Source: Xylocopa sonorina (Eukaryota; Arthropoda; Insecta; Hymenoptera; Apidae). Taken from it: DNA of 64,000 nucleotides. Position numbers and translations under genes: made by a program. The stretch is taken from positions 3,100,001 through 3,164,000 of the forward strand of contig NC_135202.1 of the NCBI RefSeq assembly GCF_050948175.1. The letters run 5' to 3'. Below the pieces are notes generated by a model. The model ran no database searches and was not told the origin of the DNA. It was given only the letters and a program-made list of their open reading frames with translations. Shown here piece by piece: positions 1 through 12,000 of the stretch. Each line of letters opens with the position of its first letter. Within the stretch, counting starts at the first letter, position 1.

Positions 1-480
1 GGATGTCTCCGGAAGCTTTGAGTAAACGTCCAGCTGACATAAATCTCGAGGCCAGCGATATGTGGAGCTTCGCCGTTTTGTTATGGGAACTTGCGACTAG
101 AGAAGTTCCGTTCGCAGATCTATCGCCGATGGAGTGTGGCATGAAAGTTCGTTTGATATTTGTGCTTAAATGAACGTGAATTTTAACGAAGAACTACGTT
201 GGTTTAAAAGTGGATATCAAATGTTTCGAAACCGCGAGAGTTTTCAAGTTTTGATTTAATTTGTGGTTAACCTTTGAATTTTGTTTCGTTTTATTTTGTT
301 TTGTACTTCTTTATATTTTTTTATTTTTTATAGATCGCGTTGGAGGATCTACGCGTTAGCATACCACCAGGAATCTCACCCCATCTTGCTAAACTTATTA
401 GAATTTGTATGAACGAGGATCCAGGAAAGCGTCCATCATTTGACATGGTGGTTCCGATACTTGACAAAATGAAACGTTAA
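1..480 (+). CDS. Ilk: Integrin-linked kinase, C-terminal 96 residues (partial)
   Basis: ILK is a pseudokinase scaffold that links beta-integrin tails to PINCH and parvin at muscle attachment sites. Two coding exons are visible, 1-146 and 334-480, joined by a 187-bp GT-AG intron in phase 0. The window opens inside the Trp codon before MSPEAL, the degenerate APE motif of the kinase-like fold. Next come DMWSFAVLLWELATREVPFADLS and the C-lobe end, with ISPHLAKLIRICMNEDP and a final DKMKR before the TAA. This matches the ILK C-lobe at almost every position I can recall, including the E-V-P-F-A-D-L-S segment and the very short tail after the kinase fold. The ankyrin repeats and N-lobe lie to the left of the window. 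No clear AATAAA follows; ATTAAA at 955-960 is a possible poly(A) signal. Confidence 0.93.
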
Positions 481-1626
481 ATTTTTTTGCAGAATACTTC
501 ATTTACATCGTCAATTTTTATCGAAAGAGCTTCTCATTCCTAAAGCGACATAATGGACCTAATCAGATTGCAGTTACTATTGAAACACATCTAATACAAT
601 ATCTCAAGGAATAACTGAATTATATTTTTTATACAATTTGTATTTAAAGAAACTATGTGTCTTGAACGTTCTTCCATAATATGGTTAGTTCTACACGGTA
701 ACCAAGGTAATTACGATCAAGTATTTATACAATTTTTAATATCAACTTCTTTCAAAATGTATTATGATCAGTTTTACATAATTGTTGATTTTGTTCATAG
801 TAATACTGTTTATCAAATGTTGATTATATCGTCTGTAATAGTTATCTTTTTGTATTACATAATTCGAAATATGGCCAGCATACGTTGTATCAATATTGTG
901 ATTATTAATTATGATTACAACCCGGACCTTATACTCTCTGACATATTATTGTATATTAAAATCAAAATGAATAACAATATATAAATGCAGTAAGTACGAA
1001 CAGTTATTCTTCCATCTTTTCCAAGCCTTCAAATTCTGGAATCCATTGGCCTATTTACTTATTAAACTTCAATCGTAAATGCGATGGGTTAAGGATATAT
1101 TTCGGTGAATGTACAATTACGATCGACTTTAATCTCCTGACTCGGTAGGTCATTGGTTTTGAAATTATATATTGATATGCACCTCCTATCATTCCCTATC
1201 GAAATCGCGTTTCTGACCGCAACCCATAGGAGGAGACACTGTTCCAACGTATATAATAGCAACGAATTGCAACTAGCTTTCAGCAATCCAGGTCACGTCT
1301 TGGATGAACACGTCGTTCACATTACAGGTCCCCAAACATCGTCTGGCCAGAACGCCCGAAGACTATTTTGACGAAATACAGACTTAACCGTAATTTTTAT
1401 ATTTTTTTTATTTAACTCTTTTATGTTCATCCATCTTTTTACACAGCTACTGACCCTGTGAAAATCATTCAATAATAAATAATACGACTTGAGGATATTT
1501 ATAAAACAGATACCATATCTCATATAGAACATAAGCCTTCAGACGCCTAAACAAACATACGATAATACAGGGGAATTTAAATGCAGAATTTGGAGAGTTG
1601 CTGATATATTACTAAAAATCTAGTAA
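481..1626. other. Intergenic region, ILK to carboxylesterase
   Basis: This stretch holds the ILK 3' UTR and the esterase upstream region. It is mostly AT-rich with only short, low-complexity reading frames. A less AT-rich patch at about 1280-1380 contains an acceptor-like TTACAG followed by a short open frame ending PEDYFDEIQT and a stop at about 1380. It could be a terminal exon or chance, and I cannot name it. I see no convincing TATA box or RNA gene. Confidence 0.5.
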
Positions 1627-4460
1627 ATGATGGGTGAACCAATAGTCACAGTGAAACAAGGTAAACTACGAGGTGTTGTCACGAACAGTTCCTTGGGATG
1701 TCCGTACATCGCCTTCAAGAATATTCCGTTCGCCGCTCCGCCTGTTGGAAACCTCAGGTTTAAGGTCAGTTTCCGTTCCGTTTGCTACCAACTTTGAACT
1801 GATTCATCAAAAATCACTTATTTCATTTCGGCGTTTTCTCCGAATCCCATTGCAACTTTCGCATTTTACTTAATAAATTACAAAAATCGTGAGTTTGGTG
1901 AATTACATACTGTTGTTACGTTTCTTTGGTCACTGTAGGATCCGCAACCGCCCGCGTCATGGACAGGAATAAGGGACGCCACCAAGAACGACGTACGGTC
2001 AGCTATGCAGATGCAAGAGGTTGAGCCTTATGATGTATTCGGCACCGAAGACTGCCTCTACCTGAATGTCTATACCAATTCCCTCAACCAATCGAAACCT
2101 GTCATGTTCTGGGTCCACGGAGGAGCGTTCATAGTAGGCGGCGGTGGTTTCGATCGTGTAAGAGGCGACTATTTACTCCCGAAGGATGTTGTACTCGTCT
2201 CAACTAATTACAGACTTGGTGCATTTGGTTAGTCATGTATTATATAATTAAATAAATTATTCGGTGACTTAAAAAGAAGAAAAAAATATAATAAACGAAG
2301 TCCAGTCGTTATTCGAGTCGCATTTGCACAAAGTATTAAATTGTTAATATTATAGTTATAAGTTAATAAATATAGTTATAAATAACAATAGTTGCCATTA
2401 GAATTTATGTAGTCGATTTAACTATAATTAGGATGAATAGACATCCGTATTTAGATTTCGTTTTTCGTTTAATTCGAAGGATTTTTAAATCTGGGCCACC
2501 GAGTCGCGCCCGGAAATCAAGGTTTAAAAGACTTGATCGCGGCTTTGGAATGGGTGAAGGAAAATATCGCAAACTTTGGCGGAGACCCGAGCAACGTGAC
2601 AATCTTTGGTCTGAGTGCTGGCGCGGTGCTGGTTCATGCGTTAGTTTTGTCGCCGCGAGCAAAAGGTAAATAATATTACTGATGGCCACGATGTCGATAA
2701 GATAAGGTGGTTCCGGTTTTACCGCGAGTTATCAAGGCGATTAGAAAATTTCCATCATCTTTCATTAATTTGATATTAATTGCAGGACTGTTCCACAAAG
2801 CGGTCATGCACAGTGGAACCGCAAATAGCAGTTGGTCCACCAAGAGCGTCGAACTGTCCTACAAATTCGTCGCGGCCCTCGGAAAGGATTCCAAGGACCC
2901 CGTTGAGATTTTCGAGTTTCTGCAAACGGTGCCCGCCAACGACATCGTGAGGGCTCAGCAATCCGTGCTGTCAATAGAGGCAAACAATTTTCCTTCAATG
3001 CTTTTGAGTGGTTTCATAGCATTCTTTCTGAATCAGGCTATAGCTTTTATATTTTAGATAAATATATACGATACACTGCACATATTAGCATAATCAATAA
3101 TAGATAAGGACGAAGCTCAGTGTCATTCAATATTTGATTACTCATCCTGTGAATACAGTTACGTAATTAAATGTAGACACATGTGATGCTATTCATTACG
3201 TTTCGTAGGAACAAGTCACTTTTCAGCTTGCATTTGGGATGAATATGGACGCCGTGGCTGACAATCCCGTATTACCGGAGAAGCTCGAACAGTTACTCAT
3301 GAAATGCGACAGTATCCCTATGATGATTGGCTGCACCACAGAGGAGTTCATTATGCTGGTCAAAGGTGACATTCATTTTCAGAAAAGCCTGCAGGAGTTA
3401 GACCGTGCTCAGTAAATTTGCTCTCCATCAGGTGACGATGAACGAAGTAAAACGCTCCTGAACGAATACCTGTCCGTGCACATCAGATACATGGCCTCGC
3501 TGAGAAACCTTGGAGAAGCGGACACGAATAAGTTAATGGAGACGGTGAAAGAGCAATACTTCGGTGGCAAACCGATGAACGAAGTGACCATACGGGAGGT
3601 CATTAACTTTTTAAGCGATGTCTATTTCGTCCTTCCTACGACGTTGTTGCTGGAAGATCGAGCGAAGAGGAACCAGGGGCCCAATTACCATTTTAGATTC
3701 TCGTACGTCGGCAACGAGAAGACACCGACCGATCTCTTAACAAAACGTGCCATCCGTGGTGATTATGTCGTCACATTTTACATTTTTCATTAAACAACCA
3801 CGAACGAATTTCAATTAGCAACATTTGTTCTTATTTATTTTAGGAGCCTCTCATACGGACGATTCTGCGTATCTACTTTATCTGCCTCGCTCTAAGGCTG
3901 ACAATCCTGACGCGCCAGCGGTTGGTACGAAAGACAGAATTACGTTGGAACGAATGACTAGAATGTGGACCAATTTTGCTAAAACTGGGTAAACGTTCAA
4001 CGTGATCACGAACATTTGAAATTTATCGAGCAGATAGTAGTCTCCAACAATCTAGTAGCTAGCCTATGAAAGTTAAAATAGGATGAAAGTCAAGAGTGTA
4101 AAAGTAGCTTCGTTTTCCGAATGACGACCTTGAAAATTCATTGCACACGTCTCTACTAATGAGAATTCATAGCACGCGTATTTAACGGATTTTCAAAATC
4201 ATTTATGTTGGAAACGAGATTCGGAAAAGTCATTTTGCGTCGCGAGAGTAAGATTGCTTTCAGTTGCCGTAGTGCAGACATTTTTACAGGGCATTTTATT
4301 TTGACGCAGGAATCCTACTCCAACTCATGACGAATTTATCCAGACAACTTGGAAGCCTGCAACGAAAAATCAATTTTGTTATTTAAACATTGGCGATGAA
4401 TTAAAATTCTTACCCATTCCACCGCACATTTGGTCCTCCGAAACACGGACCACGTTCTGA
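1627..4460 (+). CDS. Carboxylesterase (COesterase family), complete, 8 exons
   Basis: This is a type-B carboxylesterase that hydrolyses carboxylic esters. Exons are 1627-1764, 1939-2227, 2480-2665, 2786-2979, 3209-3365, 3432-3758, 3844-3988 and 4310-4460. They sum to 1,587 nt, or 528 residues plus stop, a normal length for the family. The oxyanion-hole motif HGGAF and the paired DCLYLNVY motif are intact. The nucleophile elbow is GLSAG with Ser188; the usual GESAG or GQSAG is altered at the second position. The acid is Glu315 (GCTTEEF) and the base is His434 (GASHTDD), so the triad is complete. Two in-frame ATG codons at 1627 and 1630 begin the frame. There is no signal peptide, so an intracellular enzyme is likely, similar to the FE4/E4-like esterases of insects. 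Exon 4 appears to end at a GC donor. The substrate cannot be told from sequence. It is unlikely to be a pseudogene, because every join keeps the frame. Confidence 0.92.
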
Positions 4461-4512
4461 CAGAAATCGAGGAGAGACATGGAGAACGTGGAGGAGTCCG
4501 AATATTTTGATG

Positions 4513-4529
4513 TTTATTCTCATTTTATT
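4513..4529 (-). promoter_or_regulatory. Candidate paired poly(A) signals of Strn-Mlck
   Basis: Two AATAAA hexamers on the minus strand (4524-4529 and 4513-4518) lie about 545 bp past the Strn-Mlck stop. If used, the transcript would end inside the esterase 3' UTR. Other minus-strand hexamers around the stop codon itself are too close to serve. Confidence 0.4.
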
Positions 4530-4605
4530 CACATATTAGTTACTTGAATAATACATATAATCATCTTCTCTTGTTTACAAGAAAACAGACAGGTGCAAGG
4601 GAAAT

Positions 4606-4611
4606 AATAAA
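4606..4611 (+). promoter_or_regulatory. Candidate poly(A) signal of the esterase
   Basis: A canonical AATAAA lies about 146 bp past the esterase stop codon. It is the first one downstream, but AT-rich sequence produces such hexamers by chance. Confidence 0.5.
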
Positions 4612-5070
4612 TACTTTATGCTTCTATGATTGTAAAATATGCTATTTACACGCTTTCTTATCGTCTGTAATTTTACGAGTACATTATTTGAACGATATAC
4701 TTGAAGTAGAACGTATCTACATGAAAGAAAACGTTGAAATCGTATTTTGAATTATGTTATCGTAAGCTATGTTCGTTTGTTCGTGTAACGTTATGTTCGT
4801 TTTCCACCAACGAGACTGATAAGTAGCCTTACTAAAACAATACCTTCGTTTACGATAAAAATTGCTACAATTCAATCACTGTCACAAAAATTAACATCCA
4901 AGTTTTATCTCTTCGTTAAATTCACTAACGATATCCTGTCAGATTTCTCTCGTACTATAAGTCGAGTTTCTTGCGATGCATGCAGCAACTTTTAACGATA
5001 ATGTTGTAATGTGCCGCGCAGTGTCCTCGAATATTACGGCCGATAGCTCCTTCGCAGTTGCGATTATGGT

Positions 5071-6038
5071 TTATTTATTCCAAAAGGCGAAGGCCTTTTG
5101 CACCCTCTCGTTGTGTGGTTTGCCTGGTGCCACAGTGACCGCAGGATACGAGCGTTGCGATACGTGTGACACGCTCGGGGGTGGCTTCGAGGCTGTCGCC
5201 TCCTTCTCGAACAGTTTCGCAGTCCGACTTACGTTTCCAGTCGGAACGAACTTGCTGCGAACCCTTCCGATTAACAACCTTGGGTCCTCAATTTCGTCAG
5301 ATACTAAAAACAAGTACGTTTTTGCTCTTTACCCCATCGAATGTATACTTTCGATTTACTTGACAAGCACGCTTCACTTGTCTAACGAATATTTACTCAA
5401 TAGCCAATTTAAGTAATATTTAAAAATCAGAGTAAATAGCTTTGCAAAATTAACGAAAAATGGAATGTTTAGGTGGCGTGAATGGTAGTAAAGTTAATAA
5501 AAATTACACATGAAAATAACACACCTTCATGCTGCCGATTAATTTCACGCGAAGCTTTAGTTACACCACTTATCGTGGTTACCTCGACATTTCCTTTGGT
5601 GCTTCTCTTTGGATCGGGAACCTCCACGTTCCCCAAGTTCCTCGACACGTCGCTGACATCCTCCAGCGATGTTCTACGACCTTCGAACTGCTCCACCTTT
5701 CGCAACACGCTCTTAACATTACCGTTGTTATTCTCACCGTCCATCTCTTCCTCCTTGATCGACGAAATCCCCAGCTCGTTCACCTGCTGCGACGACGTCG
5801 ACAAGTTCGAAACACAGTCCCCGATACCAGAGTCTCGAGAGTCGCCTCTGAACACCCGACGAGATCTCTGCGAATCTGTACAGGACTCTTGGTCCACCTT
5901 CTCCTCCAATTCCTTCTCGATCTCCGAGATCGCGTCCTCTTTAGGGTTCGGGGATTCCGAGGTCGGCGTTGGACTTTGTCTGCATTTCCCCGAAAGGATT
6001 GCCATCCTGCCGAGCGCGCGAATGGCGTTTCCCGTTTT
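5071..6038 (-). CDS. Strn-Mlck: Strn-Mlck C-terminus: CaM-binding helix end and Ser-rich tail
   Basis: Exons are 5525-6038 and 5071-5303. The first starts with KTGNAIRALGRMAILSG, completing the MLCK autoinhibitory/calmodulin-binding helix that begins in the previous exon with KLKKFIIRRKWQ. About 230 further residues follow. They are acidic and Ser/Thr-rich, with SEIEKELEEKVDQ, RDSGIGD and EEEMDGENNNGN, and then a basic end, GNVSRTAKLFEKEA to VQKAFAFWNK and the stop. The phase-1 donor CATGAAG|GTGTG joins TATCTG to keep the frame. Without that join the frame would run on to a stop at 5469-5471 in AT-rich sequence, so the splice is preferred. The tail after the helix has no domain I recognise; its last 50 residues look conserved in style and may be a docking peptide. 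Confidence 0.82.
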
Positions 6039-9000
6039 CTATCGCAACAAGCGGAACCACGCGGGCACGCAACGAGATCAACAAACGCATGCTTCGATTA
6101 GTGGTCGTTGACGGTGGCTAGATGTAACGACTTTGCGAATAAACTAGTTTTCTGTATTTACCGATGCTTTGCGTTTCTAACAAAAAGTGTTGCATTCACG
6201 TACTATGCGTGCGCAAAAATTTGAAGAATTTTCGAGTTACGAAAATCTTAATATTTGATGATTTTTGGCTGGAAAAATCTGATGTAGTACGTTATAGAGT
6301 CGTTCAATCTTGCCGGCTATTATTGGTAAGAATAAAATCAAGCCATTTAGAAAAAATGAGGGGGTAATCGTGGAAATACTTTACCGTGGAATTATTCAAA
6401 ATATTTGGTAGACAGAACAATTTTAAAATGCTCGAGAAGCGTTACTGCTATATTTGCTGATACTTCTTGTTCAAAAATTTAAACGACTTACCGCAATTTT
6501 TAGTATGTTCGAACAAATCAAAACACTGCAATCTCATGTAATAATATACGGCGGCAAAACACGTAGAATCGAATATTAAATGGACTCCTACCTGCCACTT
6601 TCGTCGTATGATGAATTTCTTCAATTTTTCGGTCGGCAAGGCTATTCTGCTCATGGCTTCCGCGTGCTGCGCCATCCAAGGGTGCTGCAGACACTGTTTC
6701 GCCGACATTCGCAATCTAAAAATTACACCAATGGATATTTCGATAGAAACAATAACAAGCAGTTTAAAATCATACATTCATCAACAACCTTTTTAATGTT
6801 TAGGTTTTGAAGAGTGAAAAAATTCGAATGCTCGAAGCGTTTAATAGCAAATAGAAGCTTCTGAATCAAATCATTTCTCTACTTGGTATACATCCGCGAA
6901 TTTGTTCAGAACATCGGCTCCTTACGATTAAAAATGGATAACTTTATGAAGTTACAGTCTCGAATGACAGACAGAGGATTAAATATTTCTAAAAAAATCT
7001 GTTCAACACATACTCCTTTCGTTTTACAAGTAGACTACTGATAAAGTCCTTGGCTTCGTTCGAGATCGCATCGAACGCCTCATCTTCCAGGTCGTAATCA
7101 GCTCGCATGATGTTCGCGAACGTTTCGATGTTGTTGTCACCCGCGAACGGCGACAGACCAGTCAACCTGAACATTCACAATCACTTCTTCATTTAACCAG
7201 TCTCAGACAAATGGCTAACATGAATTACTTATAGGACATTGAATTACTTACAGGACGTAACAGATCACACCGACACTCCACATGTCCGATTCGGTGCCGA
7301 TCGGTTCGTAATTTAGAATTTCCGGTGGAATGAACTCTGGGGTGCCGAACAGTACTCTAATCGGAGAGTCTGGTTTTAGAGTTTGCGCTAGACCGAAATC
7401 GATCAGCTTAATCTGATGAGAAGTTCGCGTTCTGCACATTATATTCTCTGGCTGCAATCAGATTCGCTTTCAAGTCCATATTTCACTAATTTTCGAAGAA
7501 AAATATTCCTCACCTTCAGATCCAAGTGCACAACGTTGTTTTGATGCATATACTCGACGCCTTCGCAGATCTGCCTCATAAAGAGTATGCTGTCTCTCTC
7601 GGTAAGGGTGAAATCGTCGGCTACAACCCTTTCGAAAAGTTCACCACCTGAAATGCTGCGAGAAAAAGACGCATCACGTATTAGAAGTAAATTACTTAAA
7701 TAAGTACGTAAATTTTGTCCTAGTCAAGCTTATCTCTTCTAGCAAACGAGAATCTATATAACGGAGAAAATATACGTTGTTATGTAAAAAGCTTACTATT
7801 CGGTGATCATCACGACTTCTCGGGGGCTCTCGAATGCAGCCACCAGAAGAAGAAGCTTCGGGTGCCGCAACATGTTCATTATTTTGATCTCTTCTCGAAC
7901 CTTTTCGCGATCCTTCGACTTGATCGTCCTCACGAATTTCGCTGCGAAACTTGTGTGCGAGGACTTTTCGATTACTCTTCTGACAGTCCCGTATTGACCT
8001 TTGCCCAATTCCTCCAGCACTTCGTAGCGGTCGTTGAACAGTTGCCTATCTTCCATCTCCACTATTCGAGCTTCGAGCGGTGGTTCAAATTCTTCGAACA
8101 GAAAATTTTCCTAATAAATGAACATAGCTATAAAATAACCAATTCTACTAAGGATCAAACAAAGCTCCGTACAACGCGGATCGCGCCATGTTGTTCAAGA
8201 AGAATATCGCATCTTTTTCCACCGTTTTTTACCTTCTTCATCATCCACCAAACAAGTTTCCCCTTCCTTCGGGATCCTCACAAATTCTGATTCGTCTCCA
8301 GGTTCGCTAACGCCGTGGATGTTCTCAGCTCTCACGCGGAACCGATAACTCTCGCCAGGTACTACAGAATCGGTTTCGACGGCTGGCAACGCCAGACTCA
8401 GCGAGAGACAGGATTCCGCGATCGTCGTCCAGCTGGTCTCGCCAGCGCGGTTTATTTCGACGGTGTAACCGGTAACAGTGCAGCCTCCATCGTAAGGGGA
8501 CGACCGCCAATTGACGGTCGCTGTTCCCGTTGAACAGCACACGTTGGGAATGCCCGCTGGCGGGTCGGGTGGACCTGTAAAAAAAGGCTTGTCGAATTAA
8601 ATTGCGTTCGTAATTTAGATCTAGGGCAAACGAAATTATCCATGCGCGAATTGTTCTTTGTTTCTGTCATCGTCACGTGTTTCTTTTATTATTATGTATA
8701 TATTTATATTAGTATTACATATTATATAGATTCATACTGTTCAAAAGGGTGAGATGCATATAAAATTGGTGTATCTTTTAAATTTCTCTTATTAAACCGA
8801 CAAGCTGAGATAAAAAATGTTTTCATCTCGATTGAATATGAAAAATAATTCGGAGTTGCTTGGTAGTTTTCTTAAATGTAAATAATACAGCGTAAAGGGT
8901 CAATAGAATGCAGGCGGAAGATTGTGATCACAGTCCGGAATGAGCAAACGTTGACAGCGGGAGACTGTGATCTCGGTTACATGATAGATAACAGTGAGGT

Positions 9001-12000
9001 ATTAGTTTAATTCGTAAATTATAAAATTAACTAGCACGCGAAGACCTGAGTTTACCTATTTAAGAACGTAAGAAATCGTGTAACTTTAAACTTACGAATT
9101 TTGTTCAATGGTTTCGTAATGTTTGAAGAGCACAGGTTTTAAATTAGAGTAAACATAAAGGATAGAAATTAAAAGACGAGTGTAAACTAAATTATTCATT
9201 TTCACAAGAGGTGAGGGAAATTTATTATCAAGCATAGTCCACTCTTGTTCACACAGTGATGATCACGTAAGACAATTTCAGACTATTTCTGATTAGGAAG
9301 TAACACGTTCCATGCTACGCGAGGCAAACTTTTTGTTCGAGCTATTTGAAACTTTCGTTGCAAAACGAAAGATGCAAGACCTCCTCTACACTCTTCTCTT
9401 GGTAATTACGGTGTTTGCACTATTGTAAAAATTGTAAAGTATATGCCAGAAGTAAAACTGTTTAATTGTAAAGCGGACAGTATTCAAAAGTCGGTCCGCC
9501 ACGGGACGTGTTAAGAACAAACGGTTTTGTTTGTACACATTACCCATCTTGCTTTAAGCTTTCGTCTTCTTTCTTGCGATCGGTCGCGATCCTCAGCGAT
9601 TCGTTGATGAAACCAGAAACACAGAATATCGTCAACGTTTCGACGCGTGACAAATTATTCTACGCTAAATATCGAAGCTTCAACGGCACAAACACTTCTT
9701 CAGCACTGGTTCGTTCTAACGCGATCCCAAGGAAAGAGGAAGCAGAGACGGGACCGGATAGTGGGAGGTGGAAGAAGAAACGATGGAAGGAGGAATCATT
9801 GCGTGATACGTCACGTGAGACTGTCGTCTGCCTTGTACATAAGAAGAGGAACTGGACCGTGTGACACGCGGTTCACGCACAATGGTCGCGTCGTTCTAAA
9901 TTGCGTTTCCAACGACGAATAGACGGGACGCGAGTCGCAATTAGTCGAAACAAGTTGATCTAACACGCTCGAAAACTCTCACTTTCACGAATTTTACGTA
10001 ATGACTCCGCTTCCGCGTAATCGACGGTCCTCCGCGACTTCGTCGGCATCTTCGAAAATCCGTTCCACCCCATTTGACTGATTATTTGCGAATAGTTTAA
10101 TTATTTATCAAAACTACGCTTGCGAGAAAGATTTCAATCTTTCCTTTCGAATGTTTCACCACTTTAATGAATTTTAAATATGCCTCGATTTCACTAAAAA
10201 TCCGAAACTGGTTTCATTTCAGATAAAAATAATATTTGCAGGAAGGATTTCTTGTCATTTGAAAATTAACTATTGTATTTTTGTTATTGTAATGTGATTT
10301 CCTATGTTATCGATGGAGTGTGGAACAAGAGTACTGGATAAATGGCGGGATATGACTGATGTATTTACAAATATTTCTAATACTACTGTATTTTATAAGT
10401 TAATTTCATTTAGATCCTTTCAAACCTTGTAAGTAAAATCGTTTTGATTACAAATAGTTACTTTACGCTAAATGCTACATTTTTAAATCAAATTTTAAGT
10501 TTTAAAACATTATTTTGATCGTAGGAAAACTTATCTGCAAAATGTAAGTCTAATTGGGAGTGATATATTTTGGAAAATTTCAGATATTCTTATTTAATGT
10601 ATTCAACGGTAATGAAGAATTGTTTGCTTAGAGTCGACGGACTCATAAAGTAAATATTTTGTATTTTCTAGCCACTTTGTTTTCCTTCCTCTCAGAAGAT
10701 TCAATGTCAACATTTCCCCTGAAATATCAGAAACACTGAGATTGCATTTGCAATTGCGATATACTGGGTGTGACATTTATCGCGGTGGAGTTTGTCATCT
10801 TTTGTATCGTGCACTATGGTTGCAGGACTGTTTTCCAAAGCGACGTTTCGTTCCTATCACAACAACTCTTTTTCTAATTTTATAAAAGTGATGTCAAACA
10901 GCGGAAAATTTAATATAGTAGAACCTAATTAATTAATAGTAATAGTATGCAAACAAACGTTGCAAAGTGCAAATTAAAATTTAAAAACCTGACAATGTCG
11001 ATTTTGTAGTAGCGTGTACCACTTGGCGCTATTTTCTCATCACGAATGAAGAAAATAATTAGGTCACACACGCCTCGTATACGAATTAACTACTTGCTAC
11101 GTAAACGAACAAGTCTGGTATCGCGATCTATCTTTAGTTAGTTCGTAATCTATACAGTTTATTTGCAGGATCACTCATACACGTTCCATTGCATCCATAT
11201 AACGAATACTTATCACAGTAGACGATATTATGTAACGTTTTCTTTTTTATTTATGCACAAATTTCAGACAACCTTGACATTTGCCCAAAATCGAAACACG
11301 TTTTCCATAGAATCGTCCGTCTGTCTGTCCGTTCGATATTTATTCACGTACCTTCGACAGCAACGCTGAAACACCGTCGATCCTTTCCCAGCTCGTTTTC
11401 CACTGACACTTCGTATTTCCCGGCGTTATCAGCGACAACATCGTCCGATATCAAGCAAGACACTCCACCGCCGTAAGTAATGGCGGTCTTCTTGTTAGGA
11501 GTCAGCTCCCGACCCTGCAATCGAAATTCTCGATTGAATATTTCATTCACTACAAACAATCTTAACGAATAGAATTGATTGATGGATGTTCGTGAATTGT
11601 ACGCGGCTGTGAGCGACTCCAAGAGAGTCTAGATCGCTATACTCGATTGTAAACGATCGTACAGTAGTTAGAAGAAACGAATCAAATTATTAATGTTATC
11701 TACCATACTAGCAAGACTGTTTTTCAAAGTGATACTTTGTTTCTATCGCAACAACCCTTGCTCCAATTTTATAAAATTGATATAAAACAGTGGAAACTTT
11801 AATATTGTTGCATCTAGTTAATTAATAATAATATGCGAATAAACCTTACTTAAGTCCAAATTAAAATTTAACGTTTTGAGTTAGGTTGCAACGAGACGAC
11901 TGTCTTATCGTTTAATTTTATTGCTTTGCTTGCCATTTTTTTGTGACCAGTGTACTCGTCAAACACAACTAACTGGTTAATTACTTGTGCAAGAATAAAA

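Larger units (their letters stand above)
4461..5070. other. Convergent 3' UTRs of the esterase (+) and Strn-Mlck (-)
   Basis: No coding sequence is supported here. The esterase stop is at 4458-4460 and the Strn-Mlck stop is at 5071-5073 on the other strand, so both 3' UTRs must lie in this AT-rich interval. Plus-strand AATAAA occurs at 4606-4611 and minus-strand AATAAA (read as tttatt) at 4513-4518 and 4524-4529. Confidence 0.6.

Noticed and set aside
655..984. 109-residue plus-strand frame after ILK
   Set aside because: AT-rich, Ile/Tyr-heavy composition with no domain, within the expected 3' UTR.
2229..2479. Esterase interpreted as a pseudogene because exon 2 ends in a stop within AT-rich DNA
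   Set aside because: The stop is intronic. A GT donor at 2228 and an acceptor at 2479 rejoin GAF-G-FLNLGH in frame and all later exons are intact.
5482..6111. Two long overlapping plus-strand frames
   Set aside because: They are antisense to the Strn-Mlck tail exon, whose splice joins and composition fit the minus strand.
8092..8110. Acceptor TTATTAG before GAAAATTTTC for the kinase exon
   Set aside because: It breaks the frame with the FnIII exon donor, whereas the acceptor at 8092-8093 gives DDEE-EFEPPLEAR.
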